In this document: piece after piece, positions 24,745-36,200 of the stretch
Position numbering within the stretch: position 1 is the first letter of the stretch
Layout: every line of letters begins with the position of its first letter
NCBI GenBank assembly: GCA_004431415.1
Contig: QPMI01000633.1
Coordinates: 62,001-126,000 of the forward strand
Source of the DNA: Cyanophora paradoxa
Lineage: Eukaryota > Glaucocystophyceae > Cyanophorales > Cyanophoraceae
Direction: 5' to 3'
DNA: 64,000 nt
Notes under the pieces: model-generated
The model's database searches: none
The model's input: only the letters and a program-made list of their open reading frames with translations
What the model was told of the DNA's origin: nothing
Position numbers and translations under genes: made by a program

Positions 24745-26142
24745 TTAGAGATTAATGCGGCGAATTCCGTCCTTATCGACAATAATGAACGAATGCATGA
24801 GAGCGCGAACGTTAACAGTAATTGTGCGATCAGCAGGAAGATACAGAGTGAGGAACGATGACGACGAGTTCGTGAGATCAACATATCCAGATTGGGCAAT
24901 GTTGCGAATCGCCTTCTCACCATCAACAGCGAATGGGAATCCGGTAAGGACGTAACGGTTTGCTTCCTTGTCCATATTCGAGCATTTGAAGGCATCGGCG
25001 ATGAGTTCCGCACCTTTGAGTAGCGGGATTGGCTCAGTTGAATACAGACGCTGTCCGTTAATCTCACAGGTCATCGTGATATCCTTCGCATTCGCAAGCG
25101 TTTTAAGGACGCTGTGAGAACCGTTAGAAGAATCGACACCATCAGCATCACGAACAGAGACAAGAAGAGCATAAACCAGACCAGAGATTTGGCTAAGATT
25201 GATTCGGTTGGGTTGAGTGTTACCTTTCGCAGCAACACCAATAGCATCAACGAAACCGATATCGAGAGCAGGAATAGCCATCCCCGTGGTCTTAACTTTC
25301 TCAATAACAGTAGCGAACAGTTCATCAGAAACGTTAATAGCATGCATGTAGAGACGAGGAGACTTAATGGAGATGTAATGGGTCATTGGTGGAACAGTTC
25401 CAGCAACTTCGAACCCAGTAATACCGCCAGTGGTAATGTTTTGACCGACATTAGCAAGAGTTACACCAGTAGCGCTTCCGAGACCGTCATTTGCGGTTTG
25501 ATCCGCAGCGGTTGTCACAACTGGAAGAGCGCGACCGCCATAAGAAGTTTCAAGATATCCCTTGTTAGCTTCTTTGAACCAAACAGTGATAACAGCTTCG
25601 CCTGAGAGAGCGCCAAGTGGTAGGTAATGGTTCAACCACGGCACCGGAATTTCAACGAAGAAAGCGCCACCTTTACGGTTGGTTCCGTGAGCGGGAATTC
25701 CATGAAGCATTCCCATTGAACGCTTCTTTTTCGCCAGCTGATCCTCAGAATAGTAGACCAGTGGGAAAATCGCAAGAAAATCGCTTGGGACGTGGTAAGT
25801 ATACGAGCCATACGAGAATTCAAGACGCTCTACAAGCGCACCAACGGGACGGGTGTAACCATTTCGCACAAGGTCGTCATCACCAGTAAAAGCGGTTAGT
25901 TCGGGAAGATCAAAAGCGAGTTCGATTTTACCAACAAAGTTGTAGCGGGGAAGTTTGAAAGAAACGCGTTGACCAACGTTGTTGTCATAGGTTGTCGAGG
26001 GACTAACGGTTACCAGAACGGGTTTCGTCTTCGATTCGAGACCAAGCATAAGCGAGTTATCGAGGAAGAACGCTTTGGCTTCCTCGGGCGTTGTTAGCGC
26101 CTCTTTCAGAGAAAGACGTTGAAGGGTCGAGGTAACATCCAT
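24745..26142 (-). CDS. Major capsid protein, double jelly-roll type
   Basis: 465 residues, beta-rich throughout, with features seen in PLV/virophage capsid proteins: an N-terminal helix, RVSFKLPRYNFVGKIEL, VERLEFSYGSY, then the FFVEIPVPWLNHYLPLGAL segment at the end of the first jelly roll, and a second jelly roll to the C-terminus. Neighbouring ATPase and penton genes support the call. I place it by pattern and context, not by alignment. The ATG is preceded by GTATAGTAAAAGC. Confidence 0.88.
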   Translation of the reverse strand: MDVTSTLQRLSLKEALTTPEEAKAFFLDNSLMLGLESKTKPVLVTVSPSTTYDNNVGQRVSFKLPRYNFVGKIELAFDLPELTAFTGDDDLVRNGYTRPVGALVERLEFSYGSYTYHVPSDFLAIFPLVYYSEDQLAKKKRSMGMLHGIPAHGTNRKGGAFFVEIPVPWLNHYLPLGALSGEAVITVWFKEANKGYLETSYGGRALPVVTTAADQTANDGLGSATGVTLANVGQNITTGGITGFEVAGTVPPMTHYISIKSPRLYMHAINVSDELFATVIEKVKTTGMAIPALDIGFVDAIGVAAKGNTQPNRINLSQISGLVYALLVSVRDADGVDSSNGSHSVLKTLANAKDITMTCEINGQRLYSTEPIPLLKGAELIADAFKCSNMDKEANRYVLTGFPFAVDGEKAIRNIAQSGYVDLTNSSSSFLTLYLPADRTITVNVRALMHSFIIVDKDGIRRINL

Positions 26143-26196
26143 TCTGTTTTGCTTTTACTATACAAAAATATAAAAATTCTGTGAATGATCCTTAAT

Positions 26197-27201
26197 TTAC
26201 GCGAATCCAGCAATATTTGGATAGAAGGGGTGGGTCTCTCTCATTCTCATTTTGAAATACTCATAAATCGGATCACCGGCGGGTTCATCACCATAACGGA
26301 TTTCGAATGTCAGATGCACAGGTTGCCCCTCGAAATCAATTAATTCATTTTGAGCATTCACTATATCTACCGAGAATTGCGATAGTGACATCTTCTTATT
26401 ATAGTATTTATACAGCGGATTTGCTTCCGTCGAATTGTAAACAACGTGTTCCGCGAATTCTCTATCTTGAACCATAAGTTTATGGAAGTATCCAGTTAGG
26501 AGACCATCGGCACATTGGACGAGGTCACCCAGTTCTTTTACTCTCACGAAAAAGACGTTATCTTTGCAGGTCTCTGTGGGGAATGTTGAGATAATACCAT
26601 TTACGTTTGCACCTGTAAAAACGGAGCTTGTATCTGTTCCATAGACTTGTGATTTAATAAACTTGTTTCCCCAGCGTCCAGCATCCAAACCCAAGATTCG
26701 AGCATGTCGTAGCGCTTTTTCGATTGCAGAAACAGAAGGATCTTTTGCATATGAGAAGCAAATATAGAACTCCACAGGAGCATAAAAGATTACTTTTTTT
26801 TGGGTTACATCCCAACCACAGCGAATTGCAGAAGGAGGCGAGAGATTCTCAAAACGGTTATTGATTCGGGCAACGAGTTGCTGATGAGTATTGATTGGGG
26901 TTTTTAGACCTGCACCAGGTCTAATAGAACGCCAACTATCATATAGAATCTCAGGAGCATTTGCACCGGTGGATGTGGACTTTTGGCTGAAATTGATAAT
27001 AAAGGCATCCTCTATTGTTGCATCCCCAGGTTCTGTTTCACCGCTAATGAGTGGGATGGAGTTATAGAATTCAGCGGAGACGAGGCGAACCGCTCTTACA
27101 TTCTCATACGTCTTTGGAAGATCCGCAACAAATCGTGATGTTGGAGCATCCAGATTAGGTATTGTTTTGAAGGAAGACACTTCAACGTATTCCACAGGCA
27201 T
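26197..27201 (-). CDS. Minor capsid (penton-like) protein 1
   Basis: 334 residues, beta-rich, starting PVEYVEVSSF and containing VRAVRLVSAEFYNSIPL, a signature shared with the divergent neighbour (CRILYAEIPNSIYN). It lies upstream of the major capsid gene on the same strand. This fits the single jelly-roll penton protein of PLVs and virophages. The ATG follows ATAGATAAAAGAAG. The region between this start and the plus-strand start at 27230 is only 28 bp, so the two genes share a promoter. Confidence 0.8.
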   Translation of the reverse strand: MPVEYVEVSSFKTIPNLDAPTSRFVADLPKTYENVRAVRLVSAEFYNSIPLISGETEPGDATIEDAFIINFSQKSTSTGANAPEILYDSWRSIRPGAGLKTPINTHQQLVARINNRFENLSPPSAIRCGWDVTQKKVIFYAPVEFYICFSYAKDPSVSAIEKALRHARILGLDAGRWGNKFIKSQVYGTDTSSVFTGANVNGIISTFPTETCKDNVFFVRVKELGDLVQCADGLLTGYFHKLMVQDREFAEHVVYNSTEANPLYKYYNKKMSLSQFSVDIVNAQNELIDFEGQPVHLTFEIRYGDEPAGDPIYEYFKMRMRETHPFYPNIAGFA

Positions 27202-27229
27202 CTTCTTTTATCTATAACCATATAATAAA
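27202..27229. promoter_or_regulatory. 28-bp bidirectional promoter between two penton-like genes
   Basis: The gap contains ATCTATAACCATATAATAAA, TATA-like in both directions. Both genes start within a few bases of it, implying very short leaders and coupled expression. Confidence 0.5.
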
Positions 27230-28132
27230 ATGATTCGGCTTGTCAATGTCGATAGTAGAGATCGATTAGATGGACAGAAAGAAAATGCTTACAAGGTCTC
27301 ACTTACCACACCAATAACCAGACCGCGACAGTGTCGTATCTTATATGCAGAGATTCCCAACAGCATTTATAATTCGATTGGAACCGATTATATTATAGTT
27401 CGTTATAACATTGGTGGTTTCATCCTTAATCAGCAAGTATTCCCATTACCAAGTGGTTACATAAACCAAGGACACTTTGGAGTTACTCAACCATATAATT
27501 ACGGTTTAAACTACGAAGTTCTTGAAAATACATTCTTTAAGATATACTACAACCCGACAACATACAAGTTAGAGTTTTATAGCAGCGTTCCATTCGAAAT
27601 AGCAGCGTCAAACAATAGAATCGCCAAACTACTTGGTCTGAGTTCTGCATTATTGGTAAGCCAGCAACACAATTTAGAAGATAACAGGTCTGTATTCGCT
27701 CCTGAGAATTTCTTATCGTATGCAGGAAGACCAATAACACCTGATCACCCACAATGGGGAATTACGTTTGAAGGTGTAGATCCAGTGCCGTTGCAACACA
27801 AAGCAACAAGTCCAAAGATGGCGGATATGAACGCTGAGCAATACTTGTATATGCACATCAAAGAACTCTCTTCTTTTGCATCCAACCACAATATAGTCCC
27901 GAAATCGCAACCGCAGAACCAAGGCGCGATCTTGCGATTACAATTGAGTCAGGACATCGGAAAGTATATCTACCATAGCGGAGAGCATGGTGAATACATA
28001 AAAATAACAGACAAAAACCTTGTTATTCGTGAATTAACAGTTGAGTTTCGTGATTATTTTGGTGATCTTGTAGATATGAATGGTATCGATAATTCGTTTC
28101 AGTTGGAGTTTGTAGCTATTGGATACGATTAA
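27230..28132 (+). CDS. Minor capsid (penton-like) protein 2
   Basis: 300 residues. The N-terminus (RLVNVDSRDR, then NAYKVSLTTPITRPRQC and RILYAEIPNSIYN) matches the pattern of penton/minor capsid proteins in giant-virus-related and PLV genomes. The rest is beta-rich. It is a distant paralogue of the divergent gene 26197-27201. Two penton-like genes suggest either vertex variants or a spike base. Its last 17 bp overlap the convergent gene 28116-28733. Confidence 0.75.
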   Translation: MIRLVNVDSRDRLDGQKENAYKVSLTTPITRPRQCRILYAEIPNSIYNSIGTDYIIVRYNIGGFILNQQVFPLPSGYINQGHFGVTQPYNYGLNYEVLENTFFKIYYNPTTYKLEFYSSVPFEIAASNNRIAKLLGLSSALLVSQQHNLEDNRSVFAPENFLSYAGRPITPDHPQWGITFEGVDPVPLQHKATSPKMADMNAEQYLYMHIKELSSFASNHNIVPKSQPQNQGAILRLQLSQDIGKYIYHSGEHGEYIKITDKNLVIRELTVEFRDYFGDLVDMNGIDNSFQLEFVAIGYD

Positions 28133-28733
28133 CTATTGGGATATATGGTTTGAAGATATCAGCGACAACACCATTCTGATCCTCTGTATACCATCTGTTG
28201 TTTTCGCGAACCCAACGAGCGCCATTTTGTTTAAGGTATTTACGTAGAGTCGCTCGGTTCACAATCTTCCATCCATGCTCTTCAAACTTAGCATGATAAG
28301 CACGAAGATCTCTTGGAATGTGGAAATAGTAACGTTCACGATGTTCTTCTTGTCCATAGCATATCCCAATTGCATCAATTACGTCTTCGTGAGTCTTTGT
28401 AGTGTTGAAAAGAAGATCATGAAAATTAACAACAACGATGAAATCAAGTTCAGCATTACGCACTTGATTAAGATGGCTAAACTTACCATGATCGTTATAA
28501 TTCACATGATTATAGAAGAACCGATCATCGCGAGTTCTCGCACAAATCCGATCAGAATTTCTTGGAAAATAACCAAAACAAACCATTTGATCCATTCCAG
28601 GATAAGAGTATGTCCCAATCTTTTGATGCAATAACTCAATAGTTTCGGCAAGATCAAGGATATCCTTCACGCCAAATCGCATTTCAGCAATCGGAACCGA
28701 GAAGATTGGCTCACCTTCGAAGAGATACGCCAT
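28116..28733 (-). CDS. Hypothetical protein (205 aa)
   Basis: A mixed alpha/beta sequence with many aromatic and charged residues (CFGYFPRNSDRICARTRDDRF, HIPRDLRAYHAKFEEHGW). No catalytic triad or known domain is visible; I checked specifically for an adenain-like protease and saw no His-Asp/Glu-Cys pattern. The upstream region has the 17-bp motif shared with the gene at 22687 and CAAAAAATGA 90 nt away, so it may be an early gene. Confidence 0.55.
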   Translation of the reverse strand: MAYLFEGEPIFSVPIAEMRFGVKDILDLAETIELLHQKIGTYSYPGMDQMVCFGYFPRNSDRICARTRDDRFFYNHVNYNDHGKFSHLNQVRNAELDFIVVVNFHDLLFNTTKTHEDVIDAIGICYGQEEHRERYYFHIPRDLRAYHAKFEEHGWKIVNRATLRKYLKQNGARWVRENNRWYTEDQNGVVADIFKPYIPIVNRIQ

Positions 28734-28749
28734 GACACTGAATTACGTC

Positions 28750-28766
28750 TGAGAAAATCTTTTACC
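28750..28766 (-). promoter_or_regulatory. Shared 17-bp upstream motif, copy 2
   Basis: TGAGAAAATCTTTTACC, identical to 22707-22723, and 17 nt upstream of the ATG at 28733. The rest of the gap to the TIR (28767-28835) contains no gene. Confidence 0.5.
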
Positions 28767-28837
28767 CGTTTTACTCTATACTATCGCTTCTTCCTTAAAT
28801 CATTTTGGGTTGCCCACAAGCATCATTTTTTGAAAGT

Positions 28838-28939
28838 AAGACCTCCGTAATATCTAAATTGATAGATGAGAGAATAACAGAGATCTTTTCAGGGTTGGAG
28901 AAAGCGGAGAAGCAGATAGCAGCGCGATTTCCGAGTTAA
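28838..28939 (+). pseudogene. 3' fragment of AdoMetDC duplicated in the right TIR
   Basis: The last 24 codons read identically to the full gene (DERITEIFSGLEKAEKQIAA and so on, to the stop at 28937-28939). Three further mismatches lie just inside. Only the C-terminal end is present, without catalytic residues, so it is non-functional and marks the TIR edge. Confidence 0.85.
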
Positions 28940-30120
28940 TCACACTGTTAATGGTTTGGTAGGCACTTTATATTTCTCAGATAATGAAAGTGAATATATC
29001 ATATCTCTATGATTCATAGATGTCTTACTGAATATCGTTTGGTAGGCACTTTTTAATTGAAGTTAGGCACTTTTAATTGACGTTAGGCACTTTTAATTGA
29101 CGTTAGGCACTTAGGCACCTTTTCTGGAAACTCTCTATAAAAAATAAAATCAACGTTTTGAAAAACACAAGTTGATGTATTTGGGACTTCTTTTTAATTC
29201 TCGATAAGGAAGTGCCTAACGCGCCTACGCTGCCTACCGCGATTAAAAAAAGTGCCTACTTCGATTAACCCGCTCCATTTCAGTAGCCCGTTTTATATCT
29301 AAATGATATCCGCCGATCACGATAAAAAAGTGCCTAACCGTTTTCATCTCAGCGAAATCTCATCGATTGTTTAATTGGACATAATGCTGTAACCATCTCT
29401 TCCAACAAAATTACATCGATTAATTCAATTGAGATTGATACACCTAAGATACAATGTTTTTACAGTAAAAAACAGAATCCAATCTTATCAATTGTTTAAT
29501 TGGACATAATGCAACTCTGGGGTCATTTTCGATACAGTAAAAAGCTTACCCGAATCTCATCGATTGTTTAATTGGACCTGATGCAGTAACCATCTCTTCC
29601 AACAAAATACGCCGCAATCTCAACGATTGTTTAATTGGACATAATGCAGTAACGAGTGAATTATTTTCATCCGATATTTCATCGATTGTTTAATTGGACA
29701 TAATGCAGTAACCATCTCTTCCAACAAAATATGCCGCAATCTCATCGATTGTTTAATTGGACATAATGCAACTCTGTGTGAATTTTTGCGTTTTACGATA
29801 GAATGGGCGGTGGACTACTTCAATCGTGATTATATCATAAATTTATGTTCCTTCAATCGAGATTATATCGAATTTGCATAAAATACATATTAATCGCGTT
29901 TATATCAATCGCAAAATACGTATTTTACATTTAAATACAAATTAATCGCGTTTATATCATTGAATCAATTGAGAAATACGTAATTTATCAAAACTTTATA
30001 TAAATTTCATAAAATCATAATTTAATTGATATTATACCAATTAATTTAATCGAATTTATTTAAATTTAATTGATTTTATTAAACATTTTGATTTATTTTT
30101 TAAATATTTTCGATTAATTT

Positions 30121-30205
30121 ACACATAAAGAAATACAAATTTAAATCCAGGAGCGAAGCGCGAAGCGCGAAGCGGAGGGATTTAAATTTGTATTTCTTTA
30201 TGTGT
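30121..30205. repeat. Terminal palindrome, right end of element 1
   Basis: Mirror copy of 1104-1188: 28-nt arms (30121-30148 and 30178-30205) and a 29-nt loop with CGAAGCG units. Confidence 0.9.
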
Positions 30206-30211
30206 CCACAA
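30206..30211. repeat. Target site duplication, right copy (CCACAA)
   Basis: Identical to 1098-1103; the host exon continues directly after it. Confidence 0.95.
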
Positions 30212-33200
30212 TCACAGCGTGCTCTCTTCATCAGAGCAGATCCTTGCGGGGCTCGGGAGGCGCCCTGGCCAGCGACGGCGGGTCAATTTCTCTCAGCTCC
30301 TCGGACCTGTCGCACTCGTCGGCTAGCGCTGGCTGGGGCGGCGCACTTCGCGCATCAAACGGCCTTCTCCAGGCGACGGATGTTCAGATGCAGTCCAGTT
30401 CGGCTGCCGCGGGCGGTGGTTCCCTGTTTCTCAGCAACACGACCGCTTTCCTTATCCGGTGCGTCTCGCCTGCAATTGCTACTGCTGTCGCGGTGGTTTA
30501 CTAAAAGTACGCGTCGTCTAACCCCCAATCGCAAATAGCATCTCGGTGGCAAACAGCTCGGCTGACTATGGAGGATGCATCGCGATCGAAGGCGAAAAGG
30601 GCGAGCGAAACATGTGCAGCGTCGCAATCGCTGAAACATCGGGGGCGAAGTGCACGGCGCGCGCGGGGAGCGGCGGCGCTCTGAACGTCGTCCGCTGCAG
30701 CGTTGTTGTCGAAGACACAGACTTCTCAGGCGGTGTCGCATGGGGCCCGGGAGGCATCGCCCACGTAGACTCGAGCAAGGCGCACTTGCAGCGCTGCAAG
30801 CTTGACGGCGGCAGGGCAGGCGCCACGGGCGGCGCCATCATGGCATCCTCCTCGACCCTTCAGGTCGAGGGCGGCAGCATGGTCAGAGGGTCAGCAGAAC
30901 TCGGAGGCGGGGCCGTTCACTTGCGCTCCACCGTTGCATCTTTCGCCAGGTACAGACATATGGGTAGAGTTTCTGTTCCTTCAGATCTGAGTGGTTTTGA
31001 CACTGACGGCAGTCTTTCTATGGCTGAAGCTTCTGCCCAAGGAGGCTCTGGAGGCGCCGCTCTCGTTGAGGGTGGCTCAGCCCAATTCTCAGGTATCAAC
31101 ATGCGGGACTCACGCTCGGCGGCTTTCGGGGGGGCCATTCGGGCTGTCAGTGCCGAGGTTTCCGTCGCCGACTCGACGCTCAATGCATGCTCTGCCAGTT
31201 TGAACGGGGGTGCGTTGTCAGCAGAAACCTCCATTGTGGCCGTTTCCAAGTACGTGCACGCGGCGCCAGCTTGGCTTTTTGGTTTTGTAGTTCGTGCTTT
31301 AACATTGTGTCTGATATAAACCATTGTCCAGCTCTGCGCTTGACAAATCTTCTTCGACGGGCGGCTCAGGAGGCTGCGTGTCAGCCACAAGCGGCTCTCT
31401 CAGCGTGAACGGGTCGACGTTGACGAGGTGCTCGGCGCCCAGCGGGGATGGTGGCGCCGTCCATGCAGTCACCACTCTCGTCTCGTTGCGACGTTGTAAT
31501 CTCGATCACGGCTCTGCCGCTGGCACTGGCGGCTCCATCAGTGCACGTGATGGGAGCCTGACGCTGGACGACGTGTCGATCAGCGACGGCCGCTCCCGAA
31601 CCGCTGGAGGCTGCCTCTATGCCCGCGGATCCTCGGTTTTTGCTGCCAACGTCGTCGCGGAGCGATGCCAGGCGGGTGCCGGAGGATGCTTAGCCTTCAA
31701 TAGCGCGCCAGCGACCCTCTCAGGAGTATCACTGTCTGACTGCATGGCAACGGAGGGCGACGGGGGCTGCATCTGGTCCGTGAGCACAGCGATAGCGTTA
31801 CAGGGTTCGGCGCTCACCCGCTGTCGGGCGGCCGGCTCGGGCGGCGGCGCTTTCCTCATCGCTGGCGACGCAACACTCGAAAGCTGCAATGTAACCAACT
31901 GCACAGCTGCAAACAATGGCGGAGGGTACGAAACTCGGCGTTCTTTAAACACCAAAACGTTTGCACTGACACATTTGCTTCTACGATCCGCAGTGTTTTT
32001 GCCGCAGGAGAGGGATCGACCGTTTCGAGCACCGGGAGCGCATGCCTCTTGCTCGCCAACCCGTTCCTTCCAGCTGCAGCTTCCCGCCGGCTGCTTGGCG
32101 CCGCGACCCGCAAAGTTCAACTCGTCCTGCGGCTCACCAGTCTTGAAGGGAACCAGGCCAAGCTGGACGGTGGCGCACTCTACGCCGACGGGCCTATCGC
32201 CACCACATTGACCAATGTTTCCATCACCCGCTCTCAAGCTGGGGCGAGGGGAGGAGGTCAGCTGCAACGTTTTGAGGCGGGGTGATAATGATTTTTGAAG
32301 AGCTGCTCTTTTCTTTCCGCAGGTCTCTACGTCACCACGGCGTCGCTCTCGATGACCGGCACCATCGTCAGCGCGAACGCCGCGAGCATCGGTGGCGGCG
32401 GGTTCATCGATCTGACAACACAGGTCCTTAGGCTTATCTTTCGTGGCCAACTGCGACCCCGGGTAATCACAGACGTCTCTTCAGACCGGAGAACCCATGG
32501 ACTGCGGGGATGTGTCTCTGTCGAACTCTGCCATTCAAGCCAACTCTGCAGGGAAGGGTGCGCGGGATGTCATGTCTTTTCGAAGAAACCGGCACGTTTA
32601 GATAATCTTGCGCGCACCAGGCGCCGCGCTCGTTGTTCAAGACGCCGACCCGACCCGCTGCTCTGCCTTCGCGGACCCGACCGCTTTCTCCGACCCGAGT
32701 GGCGACGGCTCCTCGCGATCGGCGGGGCTAGCCGCCGGTCCCGGGGCCATCCTTGTGTCTCTCCTCACGCCCGAGGCGGAGAGGCAGTCTGGAGGACTGC
32801 TCTCTTTCCGCGTTCTTCTCACTGACTCGTTCGGAACGCCCGTGAGAGACGTGCCTACGGATATATCTGTAACAGCGAAGGCTCCAGACACCGTCACAAT
32901 CAGAGGTACGCCTTTGCTATTGCCCTTGCAATAAAAAATACTCCGCATCTTTGCGAACGAAGGTACTTTGCATTTGCCGTTTACTGCCGGGCGGGGGCGG
33001 CGCAGGGACGCGAGCGGTTACCACGTCCGACGGCGAGGCTCGTATGGATGGCGTCCAAGTAATCGCACAGCCGGGCGAGATGCATGTGCTGCTTTTCGTA
33101 GCCAGCATCCCGTTTCGCCCATACACGCTCCAAGTACCCCTCACGCTGCGCGCCTGTGTTTCTGGAGAAGTTCAGCTGCCGAACACTTTGGTCTGCCAGC

Positions 33201-36200
33201 GCTGCCCGCCAAGTACGGTGGCGCCTCGCAACATGTCGACCAGGGGCGCCGAGTGCCTGCCCTGCAGCGAGGTGCTTTTTATTGAATATTAAACGTATAT
33301 GAGAGCAGAGCTGCCCTAAATCTTTCGCATCGCCATTTTAACCCATCATGCAATCAATATTAGGGAGCGATCTGTCCTGGAGGGGACGTCATCTATCCGA
33401 AGGACGGTCATTGGAACTTTCCCGGCGCCTACCGACTGATGCTGCCTTGTCCGGAGGCTGGAAATTGTGTCGGAGGCCCTGATCGCGGCAGCGAGTGCAA
33501 AGCTGGCCACTCGGGCCCTTTGTGCACAATCTGCGCCCCAGGCTACGGGAGGATCAGCAAGTACGGCTGTGCCAAGTGCCCCAGCCCAGCCGTCAATTAC
33601 GTGAGTTTGAGTGCCGCATGCTTCGCGTGCCTCCATTGCAACCGCTGCTAATGCACTGCAGACGCTGATGGGACTTGCCTGCACGATCGCAATCGCTATT
33701 ACGGGCATTCTTGTGGCATTCAACGCGCGTTCCATCAAGCGGGGCTCCTCTAGAAAGCCTTCGCGCCTTACATCGATCGCGAAAGTGTTCATGAGCTACG
33801 CACAAGTGCTCGCAGTGGCTAGGTGACTTCTGAAACCTTGTTTATACAGGACTTCGAAAGGCCGCGGTTCCCTAATGCCGCGGCCGGGTCGCAGGGACTT
33901 CAACCTTCGCTGGCCCACACAGCTTCTTTCGATCTTCAATGCCCAGGTTTGTATCCATCATAATTATCTCAATGCCCAGCTACGTATACCCCTGCCGCTT
34001 CTAAAGAGCATACCGACGCTGCCTCCAGACTGTTATCTCTTCTCCAACCGATCTGATCGTCTCCGTCGAGTGCTTTACTATCGACAAGATTCATTGGAGT
34101 CCTTTCATCGCTCGCATAGTTGGGTGCGTGTCGCAGTGTTCTGCCGTCGGTCGTCTGCTGCTTTCAATGTCTTGACGAGGATTAAATCTAAACCAGCTAC
34201 GCGAGCCTCCCCATCGTCTCCGTTGCTGTCGCGGCCTTCGTGTTTGCCATCTGGCATTTTGTGTGGCGGTTCGTCTCTGTACGACAGACAGAATTGTGGG
34301 GATAATTTTCAATACAGGTGGAGAAACGGGGGGAAGGTGAACGCCGAAGCTCCTGCGCGGCCGCGGCAAGCCTCGCTTCAGGGCCTGAAACGAGAGACCC
34401 CGTACCACGGACACTACGATGACCCCGATATCGATCTCGGTCGAGCATCCCCGGCGCCGCCGCCGAAGGTCGCTCGGGCATGGGAGGCCAACGTTGCCGC
34501 GGCCTTCGCAGCCGCGGCCGCCGGCGACAGCGGCGGCAGTAAATTCGACGATGATATTTACGATCGCCTGAGCGACGTCCACTCGGTTGCATTTCCCCCG
34601 CTCTCGCAGAAGGGCTCTGTAGTCGGCGTCTCCGAGGTCGCCTTGAGCACCAAAGTTCGTCTCTCTCTTGATTCGCATCGCGCCTTCCATGCAACCCTGA
34701 CGCGTCTTCTGTGCAGACATCTGTGGCCCGGGGCGAGTCTCACGGTCTCGTGGAGACCTTCTCGCAATCGGCGGCGTTCGACCGGGAGGAAGACGCCGAC
34801 GCCGACGCGCTCTCCGCAGTCGCGTCCTCGGCCTTCCTCGCCACGCGCCGCGCGCGCTTCGGGGAGGCCGCGGCCGGTGCTCGGCGCGGCGCCCCCTCGA
34901 TCGTCGAGGAGGAATTCGAAGAGGAAGAGGATCCAGAGGACGCGGACGAGGATCTCGTGGCGGTGGACGAGCGCCGGCGGCCCGGCGGCCGCGGCGCGCG
35001 CGCGAGGCGCGACGAGGCCGGCGACGGCGACGGCGACGAGGACGTGTGCTCGCAGGCCGACACGGGCGCAACGATCTCCGACCTCCCCCACGCGCACCAC
35101 CTCCGCGACCTTTTCATTCTCACCTGCATCGTCGCCCTCTTCCTCGTGCGCCCTTCGAGATCGATATCGCTCTGCTCCCGATCGTCGCGCTTGCAGGACT
35201 GATTCCTCTCTTTCGCTCGCGCAGGCGCACCCCATCATCTCGCGGCAAATCTTCCTTCTGTACGCCTGCACGTGAGTTCTCACAGACCTGGCCCGCCATA
35301 CACATGCATCAAGGCGTGGGCTTGAGATTGCAGTTGCATCCACACTGACATGAACACAGAGACCTGGGTCCGACTCGGGTTCTGGACCAGGAGATGTGCG
35401 TGCACATGCCGAGCGCCTGCACGCGTACGGCGCCGTACCGCGTGCCTCGTTGCTGACAGACTCTGCGCCAGGCGGATGCAGTGCTGGAGTGGCGAGCACG
35501 CGCTCTGGAGCGCAACGCTGGGCGCTGCCGCGACGGCCCTCTGGGTCTTCGGGATCCCCCTCGTCGCCTTTCTTCTCCTCGTGAGCCTGCGGCGCCTATG
35601 GCCGACACGCGCTGGCCGCGCGCGCGACCCCCGCTGACGTGTAAAGCAGACGCGCAACCGACACAGCCTGAGCGACCGACGCGTCCTTCTTCGCTACGGG
35701 TTCTTGCTTCGGTGAATACAAGACCCGCCGGGCCGTAACGCCGATGGGCGAATTCGTCGTGGATTTTTATCTTCTCACTTGTTCGTCACGCGCAGAGGCT
35801 ACAAGCGCTCTCGGTACTACTGGGAGGAGGTTCGAGTTCAACTCCACGGGCATCTCGAGCTCTGTTCTTCGCTGATTCCCTCGTCCGATTCTAGGTCATC
35901 ATCCTACGGAAACTCGCCTTCATTTTCGTCGCGTCGTTTTTTGCCTCGCGTCCCGTGGTGCAGGGCCTTTTGGGAACGGGTGTCCTTGTTATCGGTACGC
36001 CGTGTCAGCTTGCGGATGCGATCTCAAGCGCTGCCGCCAATATTTGATCGCAGCGCTTGTTGCCAACGTGGCGCTGAGGCCTTACACAATTCACCTCTTG
36101 GTGACGATCCTTTGTTTCTTGTTTGGGTGCTCGGAAGCGGGCGAAATGTAAGCTTACACTGCGTCGTCTCAGAACGTGCTCGACTCTGCGGCGCTGGTCG

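Larger units (their letters stand above)
1104..30205. mobile_element. Element 1: complete integrated polinton-like virus / virophage-like element, 29.1 kb
   Basis: An AT-rich island in GC-rich host DNA, bounded by inverted repeats of about 1.37 kb and a 6-bp target duplication. It encodes the full morphogenetic set of a Maverick/PLV-type virus (DJR-type capsid, two penton-like proteins, packaging ATPase, fibre) plus an rve integrase, PolB and TVpol-SF3 helicase. Most genes run on the minus strand. AdoMetDC and a D12 methyltransferase lie at the left end. Together this resembles Mavirus-like and polinton elements more than tyrosine-recombinase PLVs. No adenain-like maturation protease was found. 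Damage signs: three one-base frame breaks in the fibre region, one in a virion-like gene, and loss of PolB motif B. Confidence 0.95.
28836..30205 (-). repeat. Right terminal inverted repeat of element 1 (about 1.37 kb)
   Basis: Reverse complement of 1104-2475. It carries the iteron module (about 28949-29337), the six-copy array (about 29356-29770) and the terminal palindrome (30121-30205). Its inner border cuts into a copy of the AdoMetDC 3' end. Confidence 0.93.

Noticed and set aside
23901-25067. Longer ATPase reading from 25067
   Set aside because: The extra 128 codons overlap the capsid gene in another frame and lack family similarity; the ATG at 24683 is far better.
28116-28733. Adenain-like maturation protease
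   Set aside because: No His-Asp/Glu-Cys arrangement; none of the other small genes fits either, so no protease is called.
34091-35499. Long Arg-rich minus-strand frames
   Set aside because: Shadows of the plus-strand membrane-protein exons; composition reflects GC content only.
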